From: Hymenobacter sp. 15J16-1T3B
GTDB taxonomy: Bacteria > Bacteroidota > Bacteroidia > Cytophagales > Hymenobacteraceae
Direction: 5' to 3'
Assembly (NCBI RefSeq): GCF_020711235.1
Contig: NZ_JAJFAV010000014.1
Span: forward strand, 62,001 to 126,000
DNA: 64,000 bases
Both the position numbers and the translations under genes were made by a program. This document shows, piece by piece, positions 16,231-24,342 of this stretch. Each line of letters begins with the position of its first letter. Position 1 is the stretch's first letter. The notes beneath the pieces are model-generated. The model worked only from the letters and a program-made list of their open reading frames with translations, searched no databases and was not told where the DNA came from.

Positions 16231-17103
16231 TTATTCCACATACAAGCGCCCTTGTCCATCCTCTTTCAACTCCGGCCGCAGCGTGATGGCTATCCGATTG
16301 GGCACGGCATTGAGCGAGTGCCGGCAGTTGTAGCCGCCTAACTGGGTCCACGGGTCGTAGGGGTCGGGCTTGCCGTCGAACTTCAGGTCGGCCCACCCGT
16401 CAATCTCCGCCGCTAGCCACACCTTGCCGTTGCGGGTTTTGCAGAACGGGCGGCTGCTGGCAATCAATCCCCCTTGGTAGAGGTAGGCGCTGAACCCGAG
16501 CCGTTCCGCGGCCTGAGCCTGCAGCAGCCGGTCCGCCTGGCTGAAGGTATCGGCCGAACGGGCATACAAGCGCTGGTACACGCTCTGCACCGCCGGGGTG
16601 GTGGCGGTGGCCGGTTGCCCGGTGATGAGCAGCTTCAGCCCGGCCCGGTAGTCGGTGATGCCCATGCCCGAGAAGTGCGCCTGGTACGCAAACGTCGTTA
16701 GCTCCCGTTCGGCGGCCGTATCGGCTACGAGGCTGGCCAGAAATCCGCGTTCGACCAAGCCTCCTTGCGCGTCGATGCCGAACCACTGCCGAAGCGTGCT
16801 CGTCATCGGGGCCCGCAGGGCGGCGTAGTTGGCGGCAACGCCCAGCGCCTCGAAATACGTCTGCTGCAGCGCGGGAAGCTCCAGCAGCTGCTCGGCATAC
16901 CGGAGCACGAACGGCAGGTGCACGTTGCGGGCGAAGTCCAGCAGGATAGCCCGCAGCGCGTCCGGGTTGTCCAGCAGTTCGGCAATGCGCTCCAGCAGGG
17001 CTTCGTACAACTCCTGCCCCATTTCCGCAATCAGCCGCTCGCGTTCCTGCTGGAAGGCGTCGAGGGCGTTGAGGCGGGCGCGGGCGACTTGTTCGGGCGT
17101 CAC
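16231..17103 (-). CDS. MuF-like minor head protein
   Basis: 290 aa with GTG start at 17103, overlapping the stop of the 25-aa gene (GTGA). The first 200 residues are helical. The C-terminus has the family mark of Mu gpF / SPP1 gp7 proteins: SRPFCKTRNGKVW, DPYDPWTQLGGYNCRHSLN with the conserved Asn-Cys-Arg-His. These proteins bind the portal and are placed inside the procapsid. Immediately downstream of portal, as usual. Confidence 0.85.
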   Translation of the reverse strand: MTPEQVARARLNALDAFQQERERLIAEMGQELYEALLERIAELLDNPDALRAILLDFARNVHLPFVLRYAEQLLELPALQQTYFEALGVAANYAALRAPMTSTLRQWFGIDAQGGLVERGFLASLVADTAAERELTTFAYQAHFSGMGITDYRAGLKLLITGQPATATTPAVQSVYQRLYARSADTFSQADRLLQAQAAERLGFSAYLYQGGLIASSRPFCKTRNGKVWLAAEIDGWADLKFDGKPDPYDPWTQLGGYNCRHSLNAVPNRIAITLRPELKEDGQGRLYVE

Positions 17104-17177
17104 TTACTTTTCTTCGTCGGCTTCTTCTTCCCGCCCGGCTTCTTGGGCATGGGCATTCCTTTGGGCATCTTCTTCAT
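17100..17177 (-). CDS. Tiny lysine/methionine-rich protein (25 aa)
   Basis: ATG at 17177, just after the portal TAA, to TGA at 17100-17102: MKKMPKGMPMPKKPGGKKKP then TKKSK. The stop overlaps the GTG of the minor head gene. Ten of 25 residues are Lys. The tight packing between two coupled genes supports translation. Function unknown; nucleic-acid binding or simple coupling is possible. Confidence 0.5.
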   Translation of the reverse strand: MKKMPKGMPMPKKPGGKKKPTKKSK

Positions 17178-17178
17178 G

Positions 17179-19224
17179 TTACATGGCCATTGCTGGCGTT
17201 TTAGCTGATTTGGTGGCCGGGCTCATGCCCATCAACTCGTCGGCAGTGTACCACTTGTGAATACGGCCATCGGGTAACTTGACCGCGTAGGTATTGCCCT
17301 GAACCTGGGCGACGGTCATCGTCAGCCCTTCGTGTTCGGGCATGTGGGCCATGCCTGGTTTGACCATGACGGATTCCCCCACAGAAAACGCACTCGCCGT
17401 GCCCCGCGTCAGGCTACGGGTGGCGAAGATGGAGCCGGTAGCCCCGGCGTTCAGCTCGTTTACCTTCTCGTCGGCCTTGGCCAGCACCAGCGGGCTTTGC
17501 TGGCTTACCGGCAGGTCGTAGAAGGCGCTGCCGTGCTCGACTTCCAGTTCCGAGAAAATGGAGTCGGCGTGCGTGTGCAGCACCCGGTCGCGTACGGTCA
17601 TGTAGCCGGCGCCCGCGTAGGCGGCAAACTGCGTTTCGCTCAGGCCGATGAAGGTGATGTACTTGCTCTTGACCTTGTAGCGCTTCAGGGCTTCGGGGTC
17701 ATCCGCATACAGCAGCTCGGCCAGCTGGTGTTGAATCTGCTCGATGACGAACGGGGCCGCCTGGGCTTTCACGGCGGCGGCCATTTCTTCGTACAGGTCG
17801 GCTTTGGTCTTAATCACCAAATCCGCCGGGTAGCGAAACTCCACGTCGAGCCCCTGGGCGACGTCAGCGTACGCAGCTGCTACGGAGACGATGTGCCGAT
17901 ACAGCCGGGCGTTGTTCTCGGCAAAGGGCGCCAGGGCCGTGTTCATCTGCTCCCGCTCGGCCATGCGCTCGGTAGCGGTCTGGGTGACGCCCGTACGGCG
18001 CAGCACATCGGAAGTAAAGATGGCGTGCAGGCTCTGGGCCTTGAGGTCGGCGATGTACTCCGTCTGCAGCTTGGGGATGTCCACCGGCGGCGTGTTGAAG
18101 GCCACCAGCTTGGACAAATCCATCATGTCGGCCCGCTCCGGCCGGGGCGGGAGGGGCAGCGAGAGCACGTCGGCGGCGCTGGTCTGAATGTCGAGGTACT
18201 TGCCCTGGCAGACGCCGCACACGTCCCCCTCGGCGTTGCGGCCGTGGTTACACCCGCCCCGTTGCGGGTCGCCTTGGCAGACGTTCACGTACTGCGCCTT
18301 GTGCGGGTGCGCTACTTGGGCGAAGGTAATGTCGGCCTCGGAGCCGATCTTCAGCGACTTGCGCAGCAGCGGCACGGCGGGCTCAAACGGGCTGACGCAG
18401 GTACGGCCGTCCGTGACTTCGTCGGGCTTGTAGCCGATGCGGATGGCGGGCACCCGGCCGGCGTTGTGCTGCAGGATGCGCAGCTGCCACGTGTTACGGC
18501 CGCCGTCATCCGTCAGCGTGCCGACTACCTGGCTGCCCTCGGGCATGGTAAGAATGTTGACGTTATCCGCCCCGCGCAGCACCGGCCAGTAATCGAGGGC
18601 TACGTTGTCGAGGTACACCGTGTAGCGAAAGCCCTGCAGGTTCCCGCGCGAAACGGGCACGCGCACCGTGAGCATGACGCACCCGCCCGCTTCGAACTGG
18701 AAGTCTACCGCGTGCTCGCACGGCACAACGACCGGGTACGGCCGGGGCCGCTCGCGGCGGAAGTCAAACGGCTTGAACTCGGTAAGCAGCCACGCGTTCG
18801 GGTCGGTGAAGGCCTTGGTCTGGCACAGCGTCTCGCTCAGGTAGTCTTCCACTTCCCCCAGGGCGTAGAAGCCTTTGAGGGTCTGGGTGAGCACCTGCAG
18901 CCGCCGTTGCGCCTCAGCATCCGACACGCCCTCGTACGCCAGCCGCTTCACCACGCCCGAACCGCGCAGGCGGGCCACTTGGTAGAACGGGGTGCGCATG
19001 GTCGACCACCACGAAGGGGTGACGAACTCGGTGAAGCGCAGGCGCTGCTTAAACTCAGGCTCGGTCTCCCGGCTTTCGTATTGCCGCAACTCATTTTCCA
19101 GCCCTACGCCGGTCGCCAGGCGCCCGTACAGCGTCGCCAGGTCAACGGTACGCTGGTAGTCAGGGTGCGTGAGCCCGCCGATGATCAGCGGTTCGACGCG
19201 GGCGCGGGCTTCGTCAGGAGTCAT
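17179..19224 (-). CDS. Portal protein with a zinc-finger-like insert
   Basis: The start is ATG at 19224 (a TTG at 19251 lies inside the second box of the promoter-like element). 681 aa. Size, helical C-terminal half and position between large terminase and MuF-like gene identify the portal, the dodecameric DNA channel of the head. Around residues 300-330 it carries C-x8-C-x10-C-x2-C with a His (CNHGRN), encoded near 18205-18300, a zinc-knuckle-like insert not normal for portals. The C-terminus has a small beta domain (SVGESVMVKPG, YAVKLPDGRIHKWYTADEL) resembling a KOW/SH3 or DUF2158-like barrel. Confidence 0.8.
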   Translation of the reverse strand: MTPDEARARVEPLIIGGLTHPDYQRTVDLATLYGRLATGVGLENELRQYESRETEPEFKQRLRFTEFVTPSWWSTMRTPFYQVARLRGSGVVKRLAYEGVSDAEAQRRLQVLTQTLKGFYALGEVEDYLSETLCQTKAFTDPNAWLLTEFKPFDFRRERPRPYPVVVPCEHAVDFQFEAGGCVMLTVRVPVSRGNLQGFRYTVYLDNVALDYWPVLRGADNVNILTMPEGSQVVGTLTDDGGRNTWQLRILQHNAGRVPAIRIGYKPDEVTDGRTCVSPFEPAVPLLRKSLKIGSEADITFAQVAHPHKAQYVNVCQGDPQRGGCNHGRNAEGDVCGVCQGKYLDIQTSAADVLSLPLPPRPERADMMDLSKLVAFNTPPVDIPKLQTEYIADLKAQSLHAIFTSDVLRRTGVTQTATERMAEREQMNTALAPFAENNARLYRHIVSVAAAYADVAQGLDVEFRYPADLVIKTKADLYEEMAAAVKAQAAPFVIEQIQHQLAELLYADDPEALKRYKVKSKYITFIGLSETQFAAYAGAGYMTVRDRVLHTHADSIFSELEVEHGSAFYDLPVSQQSPLVLAKADEKVNELNAGATGSIFATRSLTRGTASAFSVGESVMVKPGMAHMPEHEGLTMTVAQVQGNTYAVKLPDGRIHKWYTADELMGMSPATKSAKTPAMAM

Positions 19225-19248
19225 TGGGCAGCGGGGTAATGGCTGCCT

Positions 19249-19280
19249 CAAAGGTGCCCGAGGGGCAAGGGGGCCGAAAG
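19249..19280 (-). promoter_or_regulatory. Bipartite late element, copy f
   Basis: CTTTCGG begins at 19280, TTTG (ACCTTTG) at 19252, offset 28. 24 nt upstream of the portal ATG. Confidence 0.55.
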
Positions 19281-19281
19281 G

Positions 19282-19377
19282 CTACGGCCGACGCCAAGCC
19301 CGGTATGCCAAGTAGGAAGATGCTACTGACATGAATCCGAGAACGAGCGTGCCGATAACACCTAATACTGTCTCCAT
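19282..19377 (-). CDS. Single-helix membrane peptide (31 aa)
   Basis: ATG at 19375-19377: METVLGVIGTLVLGFMSVAS then SYLAYRAWRRP. It is one membrane helix with a basic C-terminal end, between large terminase and portal. The coding stop abuts element copy f. Too short for certainty, but a clean hydrophobic helix with a positive tail is rarely an accident. Upstream to 19454 I see only a short inverted repeat (TAGGA/TCCTA, 19384-19398). Confidence 0.4.
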   Translation of the reverse strand: METVLGVIGTLVLGFMSVASSYLAYRAWRRP

Positions 19378-19454
19378 CCTTCAATATAGGAAATGTCCTA
19401 CGTTTTTGGGCATCAGCCCGGTAATATTCGGTACTTGTCGGGATATCAGTGCAA

Positions 19455-20876
19455 TTACCGCCCAGCCTTGAACGCCTCGTACTGCGCCTGCAGAATGGCC
19501 GTCAGCAGATAGTCTACGTCATCCGAACAGTGCCCCAGGTGCTCGTACGCTACTCCTAATTCCTTGTCCATCGTACGGGCCTTGTGCTTGCCGTCGACGC
19601 CGGTCTGCACTTGCTCCAGATCGACAATGGTCTTGCCCATGCTGGGGTCGAATACCACTTCCACATTGGGCAGTCCGCCGGCAAACACCCAGTTGATGAA
19701 GTCCCGGCGCCGCATCACTTCGGGGTTGCGCCGGTGCCAGCGGTCGGAGGCGTTGTTAAGCGCCGGCAGCAACTCGGCTTCGATGTCGTTGAACAGCGTG
19801 TCGCGTTCGGCCCGGCCGGGTTGGCGGCTGCGCATGGAGGCGTCCCCGGTGATAAACAGGTCGGAGGACTGCCAGCCGTTCACCTTGCGGTCGATCAGGA
19901 ATTGCTTGGCTGTGGGCCGCACGCCGTTGTTGGGCGGGCCCAGGGTGTATTCTTTGAAAAACTGAATGCGCAGCTTCTCGCCTTCGCGGATGGGCTGGCA
20001 ACAGAGCATGGCCGAATAGGGCAACGCGTTGGCGTCCCAGCCGGTGAAGATGGGCCGGCCGAGTACGTACGGGCAGGGCTGGACGTGCTTGCTGCGGCTG
20101 AAGGCATGGTAAAACTCGTTCCCGGTCTGCTTGGTAGCCCAGAGGCCCAGGGCCCACACCCGATGCCGGTAGGGGTCTGTAGCGGCGTAGGATTCGTAGG
20201 TTGCTGCCCGGTCAGGTGGGCACCACGGATTATCCCGGTAAGTGGTATGAATGACACGGTAGGGCTGCTCGATCAGCTGCCCATTCACGTCCACGGCTAG
20301 CTGACCGCTGAAGGAAGTCCCGTTGGGGTTGCCTGTTCGGTCAAAGAACTTCTGCCACAACCAGAACTCGCGGTAGTCGCCCTCGTGGTCTGGGTTGAAG
20401 GTGTACACCTCTTGAATAACGGCGCCCGGGTGTGAGCTGCGCAACGAAGTGCTGACGTAGTTGGCTTCTTCCTCACTGATTTGGTTGGCTTCTTCATACC
20501 AAGCGTGCGTAGGATCGGATACCGATTTGAGGCGTGCTGGGTCATCGAGGCCGCGGCAAATGAAGCTATTGCCGTTAAGCGTGCACTTGATCATCAAGGG
20601 CGCCGCGCGAAACTCGAAGTACGGTAGCAGCCCTTCCCGCTCCGCCACCTTGCGAAGGGTGGCCACTTGGCTTTCTCCGATGGTGTTGAACACCTTGCGG
20701 ATCAGAATGCACTTGAAGTAGGGCAGCGACAGACACGCCAGCAGCAGGTGCAGCGCGGTAAAGTCGGATTTAGTCCCGTCACGCCCTCCCCACAGCAGGA
20801 AGAACCGCACCCGCGTCAGCAGGTGCGGGTAGAACGCCGGGCTGCAGGCCCCCTCCTGTACATCAATGCTCAGCAT
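19455..20876 (-). CDS. terL: Terminase large subunit
   Basis: ATG at 20876 gives 473 aa and overlaps the end of terS by 14 nt. ATPase: GGRDGTKS (Walker A-like, about residues 29-36) and HAWYEEANQIS (Walker B, EE). C-terminal nuclease: FTGWDAN, LFITGDAS and the acidic HCSDDVDYLL near the end supply the metal-binding Asp residues. It belongs to the Terminase_3-like PBSX-type group. It translocates and cuts phage DNA with TerS. Confidence 0.9.
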   Translation of the reverse strand: MLSIDVQEGACSPAFYPHLLTRVRFFLLWGGRDGTKSDFTALHLLLACLSLPYFKCILIRKVFNTIGESQVATLRKVAEREGLLPYFEFRAAPLMIKCTLNGNSFICRGLDDPARLKSVSDPTHAWYEEANQISEEEANYVSTSLRSSHPGAVIQEVYTFNPDHEGDYREFWLWQKFFDRTGNPNGTSFSGQLAVDVNGQLIEQPYRVIHTTYRDNPWCPPDRAATYESYAATDPYRHRVWALGLWATKQTGNEFYHAFSRSKHVQPCPYVLGRPIFTGWDANALPYSAMLCCQPIREGEKLRIQFFKEYTLGPPNNGVRPTAKQFLIDRKVNGWQSSDLFITGDASMRSRQPGRAERDTLFNDIEAELLPALNNASDRWHRRNPEVMRRRDFINWVFAGGLPNVEVVFDPSMGKTIVDLEQVQTGVDGKHKARTMDKELGVAYEHLGHCSDDVDYLLTAILQAQYEAFKAGR

Positions 20877-21336
20877 CTTCCGCCTGCTGGCCCGCCGCCT
20901 TGCCGCCGATGGTGATGTGCACCTCGCCGTTTTTCTGCTTGTTGTGCTTCTCGAACAATCCAACGTGCTTGCCGATCAGCTCCAGGGCCTTATTCGCCCC
21001 GATGGCGTCGAACTCAAAAATACCCTCCCCAGTCACCGGGTCTTTAGCTTGCTGTAGGCCGGCCATTGTCATTACAAGCTTAGGCCCGGGCGTTGCGCAG
21101 CGTTCCGCTACCATCACCAACCGGGTCAGCACCCAGTCAGCGTCTACCTGTACGCGTTCTGCCCGGGCTTGCATCTGCTCGTGCACACGCGCGGCAACCA
21201 TAGCATTTGATAACAGCCGGGAAGCTTGCTCTTGGGCCGATTCCTTGGCATAACCCGCACGGATAGCCGCCTGCGTACCATTGAGGTCCTTCAGGTATTC
21301 CAGGCAGAATAGTTCTTGTTTGGGCGTGAGTGCCAT
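20863..21336 (-). CDS. terS: Terminase small subunit
   Basis: 157 aa, ATG at 21336. N-terminal LTPKQELFCLEYLKDLNGTQ, then IRAGY and ASRLLSNAMVAARV: the helix-turn-helix and Ala-rich helices of the Terminase_2 family. Binds the packaging site and recruits TerL. The C-terminal tail is charged (EKHNKQKNGEVHITIGGKAA). A bipartite element lies 7 nt upstream of its start. Confidence 0.9.
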   Translation of the reverse strand: MALTPKQELFCLEYLKDLNGTQAAIRAGYAKESAQEQASRLLSNAMVAARVHEQMQARAERVQVDADWVLTRLVMVAERCATPGPKLVMTMAGLQQAKDPVTGEGIFEFDAIGANKALELIGKHVGLFEKHNKQKNGEVHITIGGKAAGQQAEDAEH

Positions 21337-21343
21337 ACAATCC

Positions 21344-21375
21344 GAAAGGTCTTAGCGTAGCCGGCGGGCCGAAAG
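21344..21375 (-). promoter_or_regulatory. Bipartite late element, copy g
   Basis: CTTTCGG begins at 21375; at offset 28 (21347) the sequence is ACCTTTC, one base off TTTG. Lies 7 nt before the terS ATG. Confidence 0.5.
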
Positions 21376-21377
21376 GC

Positions 21378-21944
21378 TCAGGGCCACAAGGTCATCTGCC
21401 GGCCGTCGTTGAGTGGGTTGTGCGCGCGGCGCCGGCGGGCGCTGCGCAGCTTGGGTTGGGTGGGCTTCGGCTTCACCGGGGGCAGGCGGAAGAGGTAGCC
21501 CGGGTGGAGCTTGCCGTAGTTCTCGGAGCTGATCTTGCCCAGGCCGGCGGCTTTGGCGTGGCCGTCGTCCTTCGGGGCGGTGTTGGGCTGCTCGCGCTGC
21601 AGCAGGGTGCGTTCCAGCTTCAGCACGGCGAAGACGCAGCCGACGAAATCCCCGGCCAGCAGCAGGGCTTCGATGGCCGGCTGTTCCTCCCACGTCAGCT
21701 TCTCGATCAGTTCGGGCACTTCGTACTGCAGGCGGTCTTCGGCGGCGGCCAGCTGCTTGGCGGTGCGCTTGTCCGGAAAGCACTGCAGCAGCAGGGCGTC
21801 GAGGTCGGCGGCGAACAGCTGGCGTTTGTAGGCCTTCAAGATGCGCTGCTCGCGGGCGTAAGCGCTGGCCGGGGTCGGGGCTTGCTGGGCGTCGGCCAGG
21901 GAGCCGGCGCGGGCGGTGGTGGTTGGGGAAGAGAGGGCTAGCAC
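21378..21944 (-). CDS. Unknown protein upstream of terminase (188 aa)
   Basis: 188 aa, ATG at 21944. Helical centre (YAREQRILKAYKRQLFAADL) and an Arg/Pro-rich basic tail ending NDGRQMTLWP. Not recognised. It lies between the early block and terS and has copy h of the bipartite first box plus a stem-loop upstream, so it may be the first late gene. A late regulator is possible, but I see no helix-turn-helix. Confidence 0.6.
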   Translation of the reverse strand: MLALSSPTTTARAGSLADAQQAPTPASAYAREQRILKAYKRQLFAADLDALLLQCFPDKRTAKQLAAAEDRLQYEVPELIEKLTWEEQPAIEALLLAGDFVGCVFAVLKLERTLLQREQPNTAPKDDGHAKAAGLGKISSENYGKLHPGYLFRLPPVKPKPTQPKLRSARRRRAHNPLNDGRQMTLWP

Positions 21945-21955
21945 GGCTTTGCGGT

Positions 21956-21986
21956 GGCGTTTCGTGGGGCTACACGAAGAAACGCC
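21956..21986 (-). promoter_or_regulatory. Stem-loop in the leader of the 188-aa gene
   Basis: GGCGTTT (minus 21986-21980... paired with 21962-21956) plus CGTG/CACG form an interrupted stem around a 6-nt loop. It occupies the space where other copies carry the second box, 12 nt before the ATG. No T-run follows, so it is not a plain terminator. Confidence 0.45.
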
Positions 21987-21989
21987 GGG

Positions 21990-21996
21990 CCGAAAG
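21990..21996 (-). promoter_or_regulatory. First box of bipartite element, copy h (second box absent)
   Basis: CTTTCGG followed by CCC begins at 21996, 52 nt upstream of the ATG at 21944. At offset 28 the sequence is CCCA, so the second half does not match. Confidence 0.35.
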
Positions 21997-22024
21997 CGGT
22001 TGGAGAATTCCGGGTCTGCTAAAC

Positions 22025-22447
22025 TTACCCGGCCGGGGCCAGGGCGTACCGGCCGGGCTCCCCGACGACCGGGGTGAAGAGGTAGCGGCCGGCGGGCGGG
22101 CAGTCGCCGGCGGCGCGCAGGCGAATGTGCCCGTTGCTTTCGACGGTTCGGTAGAGGTGGCAGTCGCCGGCGGCCACCTGCCAGAGCTTCGGGGTGTAGC
22201 CCGGCCGGGCCGGCGGCGGGGCGTAGAAGCAGAGCCCGTCCGCGTCCGGGCCGAATAGCTCCAGTGCGGCGCTGTTTGGGATAACCCGCCCGTCCTCGTA
22301 CACCGTCAGCATGGGCACCGACCGCGGCAACTTCGCCGGCGCTCTGCTTACTCCGTCGTGTACCCGAGCCGGAACAGCTGTAGGGTGGTAGGAAGGAGCG
22401 GCTTGAAAGCGGTTTTGGGGAGTGGGCTTATTGTTGGGGTTCAGCAT
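22025..22447 (-). CDS. Unknown protein (140 aa)
   Basis: 140 aa, ATG at 22447, overlapping the upstream stop by 20 nt. The first 45 residues are disordered and Pro-rich. The rest is a small beta domain (PMLTVYEDGRVIPNSAALEL) with repeated GRY/PGRY turns. Last gene of the early operon. Not recognised. Confidence 0.6.
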   Translation of the reverse strand: MLNPNNKPTPQNRFQAAPSYHPTAVPARVHDGVSRAPAKLPRSVPMLTVYEDGRVIPNSAALELFGPDADGLCFYAPPPARPGYTPKLWQVAAGDCHLYRTVESNGHIRLRAAGDCPPAGRYLFTPVVGEPGRYALAPAG

Positions 22448-22706
22448 GCTCGATCAGGATGGAGGTGTCGAAAGGCGGCAGGCTACCCATGCGGAGAACC
22501 GGGCCGAACAACCGCATGAATTCCCATGCTTGAAAACGCGTGTATCCGTCGCTATCGGCTTTGGAAGCATAATCCTCTAAGGGTTTGCTGTATTGTCCCA
22601 GCGGGCCGCAAAAGATTTTATCGTCTTCGGCTTTCCAATGGGCAAGGCCCTCTTGCTTAAGCTTGACGCGGATGTGGTCGTTGATATTGAACGGGATAAG
22701 AGTCAT
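22428..22706 (-). CDS. Unknown protein (92 aa)
   Basis: 92 aa. Begins MTLIPFNINDHIRVKLKQEG and contains FQAWEFMRLFGPVLRMG. The pattern (IND-IRVKL...GL, then FQ-W-FM-LFG) is of a small phage protein of early operons. No catalytic motif. GC is lower than in the flanking genes. Confidence 0.6.
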   Translation of the reverse strand: MTLIPFNINDHIRVKLKQEGLAHWKAEDDKIFCGPLGQYSKPLEDYASKADSDGYTRFQAWEFMRLFGPVLRMGSLPPFDTSILIEHAEPQQ

Positions 22707-22747
22707 GGTCTATCTGTTCACTGCTGAGGGAGAGAAAAAGGGGCTGC

Positions 22748-22969
22748 TTAGTAGCCGTTTCGCGGGTCAAGCAGGTTGGCCGGCGGGCTCGGGCGCTTGA
22801 CGGGCTGAACACTTACGCGGATGCGGACGTCCGCCGAACCATAAGCCCGGTCAGGCTGGGTGACCGTTACCGACACGGGGGCAGTTGGTTCTAACCCTTC
22901 CTTGAGCAGGTGCAGGCGGATGATTTCGTTCAGGTCTTTTTCGTCGTAGGTGAGGGTCTGGGTAGGCAT
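22748..22969 (-). CDS. Unknown protein (73 aa)
   Basis: The start at ATG 22969 was chosen because the frame above overlaps the RusA gene. 73 aa: TLTYDEKDLNEIIRLHLLKE, then a beta pair (PVSVTVTQPD, ADVRIRVSVQP). Downstream of the RusA gene by 13 nt. Not recognised. Confidence 0.6.
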   Translation of the reverse strand: MPTQTLTYDEKDLNEIIRLHLLKEGLEPTAPVSVTVTQPDRAYGSADVRIRVSVQPVKRPSPPANLLDPRNGY

Positions 22970-22982
22970 ATCGGAAGCGGGT

Positions 22983-23504
22983 TTACTGCTGAGAGAGAAT
23001 ACCGGCGGCGAGGGCCGGAGAAATGGAAATGATGGTCTTTTGGTGGGCCGGCCCCGGGGTGCGCAGTTGGCGGTAGTGGCGTTCCACAATGACGGCCGGC
23101 GAGTCGTCGGGCAGCACCCCGCAGTTCACCAAGGCGTCGATTAGCAGCTTGCCGGTACTGACCAAGTTGTCGTAGTCCATCTCGGGTCCGGTGCTGTAGC
23201 GGGTGAGGACCAACCGAACCGGGCCCGAGAGCTTGGGCAGGCGGGCGGCACTGACGACCCATTCGTACTCGCTCAGCAACTTTTGGCGGCGGCTCCAGTG
23301 CATGCGGAGCAAGCCGCCGGGCCCGTTGTTGCCGGGCACCTTCCCGGTGAACGTGACGAATACAGGCCCTTGGTTCAACGCTACCGGCGCGGGGGTGTCA
23401 GTGGTAGGCTTGGGGGCTGTTCGTGGAACCTGCGCGTTGTTAGGGGCACGCGGCGGGCTTTTGCCTTTGCCGCCGTGCAAGGCTTGGTATTCAGCGGCGG
23501 TCAT
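22983..23504 (-). CDS. RusA-family Holliday junction resolvase
   Basis: 173 aa, ATG overlapping the upstream stop (23501-23504). After a disordered N-terminus of about 45 residues comes the RusA core: RLVLTRYSTGPEMDYDNLVS with the conserved Asp-x-Asn, then TGKLLIDAL and GVLPDDSPAVI with the paired Asp residues that bind metal. RusA enzymes cut four-way junctions made during phage recombination and replication. Located in the replication block with helicase and initiator genes. Confidence 0.85.
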   Translation of the reverse strand: MTAAEYQALHGGKGKSPPRAPNNAQVPRTAPKPTTDTPAPVALNQGPVFVTFTGKVPGNNGPGGLLRMHWSRRQKLLSEYEWVVSAARLPKLSGPVRLVLTRYSTGPEMDYDNLVSTGKLLIDALVNCGVLPDDSPAVIVERHYRQLRTPGPAHQKTIISISPALAAGILSQQ

Positions 23505-23761
23505 AAGTCCTGGAACTGGTGTTCTTCAACAGGTGCCGCACTCAGGTCGAGCGCATACTCATCGGGCCATTGTTCATAGCGCGGCTTGCCTTCGTCGGTC
23601 CAAATGGTGTCCCGGTAGGCATGGTCTCGCCACATCAGGCCGATGATGCCCGGCGCGGGGTTGGTGGTGGTGGCTGCGATGTAGTACAGCTCTTTGACCT
23701 TGTGGCCTCCTTTGGTCTTGGTAATGCCGTCAAGCTTGCGGTAAGGGCGGGTCTGGCTCAT
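23501..23761 (-). CDS. Unknown protein (86 aa)
   Basis: 86 aa with ATG at 23761, coupled to the RusA gene by a 4-nt overlap. Basic N-terminus (SQTRPYRKLDGITKTKGGHK), acidic C-terminus. Not recognised. Confidence 0.6.
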   Translation of the reverse strand: MSQTRPYRKLDGITKTKGGHKVKELYYIAATTTNPAPGIIGLMWRDHAYRDTIWTDEGKPRYEQWPDEYALDLSAAPVEEHQFQDL

Positions 23762-23763
23762 GG

Positions 23764-24339
23764 TTATTCTTCCGTAGGGGTTGGAGGGGTGGCAGGATCG
23801 TAGTCTGGGATGGGTAATCCCTCTTTGCGCGCCCAGCGCCGAATGATTCGTGGCGCCTCGCCATCATCCACGGTAGCGTAGATTTGGCTGATTAGGGTCC
23901 ACAATTGAGCTAGCTGTTTATCCTGAGCAACTATTTTCATAGTCAATTGCTGTCCTTGGTGGGCAGACTCTCTCAGTACCAAGTCTCGCTCAACGCGTAA
24001 GTCGCGGACTTCACTGTCAAGCCTGCGGGCCGCTGCAGCACTAGCTTGAAACTTCTCTTCGGCTTCGTCCCGTTCCTGTAGGGCGGTAGCCAGCTCGGAG
24101 CGGAGGCGGGAGATTTGTGCCTGCAACGCGTCGCCATCACCGATGAGGGCCAGAAGATTGTAGTGGGCGGCGGCGTTTATTCGGCGTGCAGCTGCGGTAT
24201 TGTACTCGGGCTCAGATGCATCTGCGCGAAGTTTGCGCCGCAGGGTATCCCGTCTGTCTTTGATGGATTCTAATTGCCCATCAGTCAGGGCTTCGGCCTC
24301 CTGGTGGCCGGTGGGCTGGGGGTGTGGGGTGTCGGGCAT
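23764..24339 (-). CDS. Coiled-coil protein (191 aa)
   Basis: 191 aa. Residues about 75-140 form a coiled coil (QISRLRSELATALQERDEAE). N- and C-termini are polar and Pro-rich. No catalytic residues visible. Early operon, 3 nt upstream of the 86-aa gene. Confidence 0.6.
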   Translation of the reverse strand: MPDTPHPQPTGHQEAEALTDGQLESIKDRRDTLRRKLRADASEPEYNTAAARRINAAAHYNLLALIGDGDALQAQISRLRSELATALQERDEAEEKFQASAAAARRLDSEVRDLRVERDLVLRESAHQGQQLTMKIVAQDKQLAQLWTLISQIYATVDDGEAPRIIRRWARKEGLPIPDYDPATPPTPTEE

Positions 24340-24342
24340 GGC

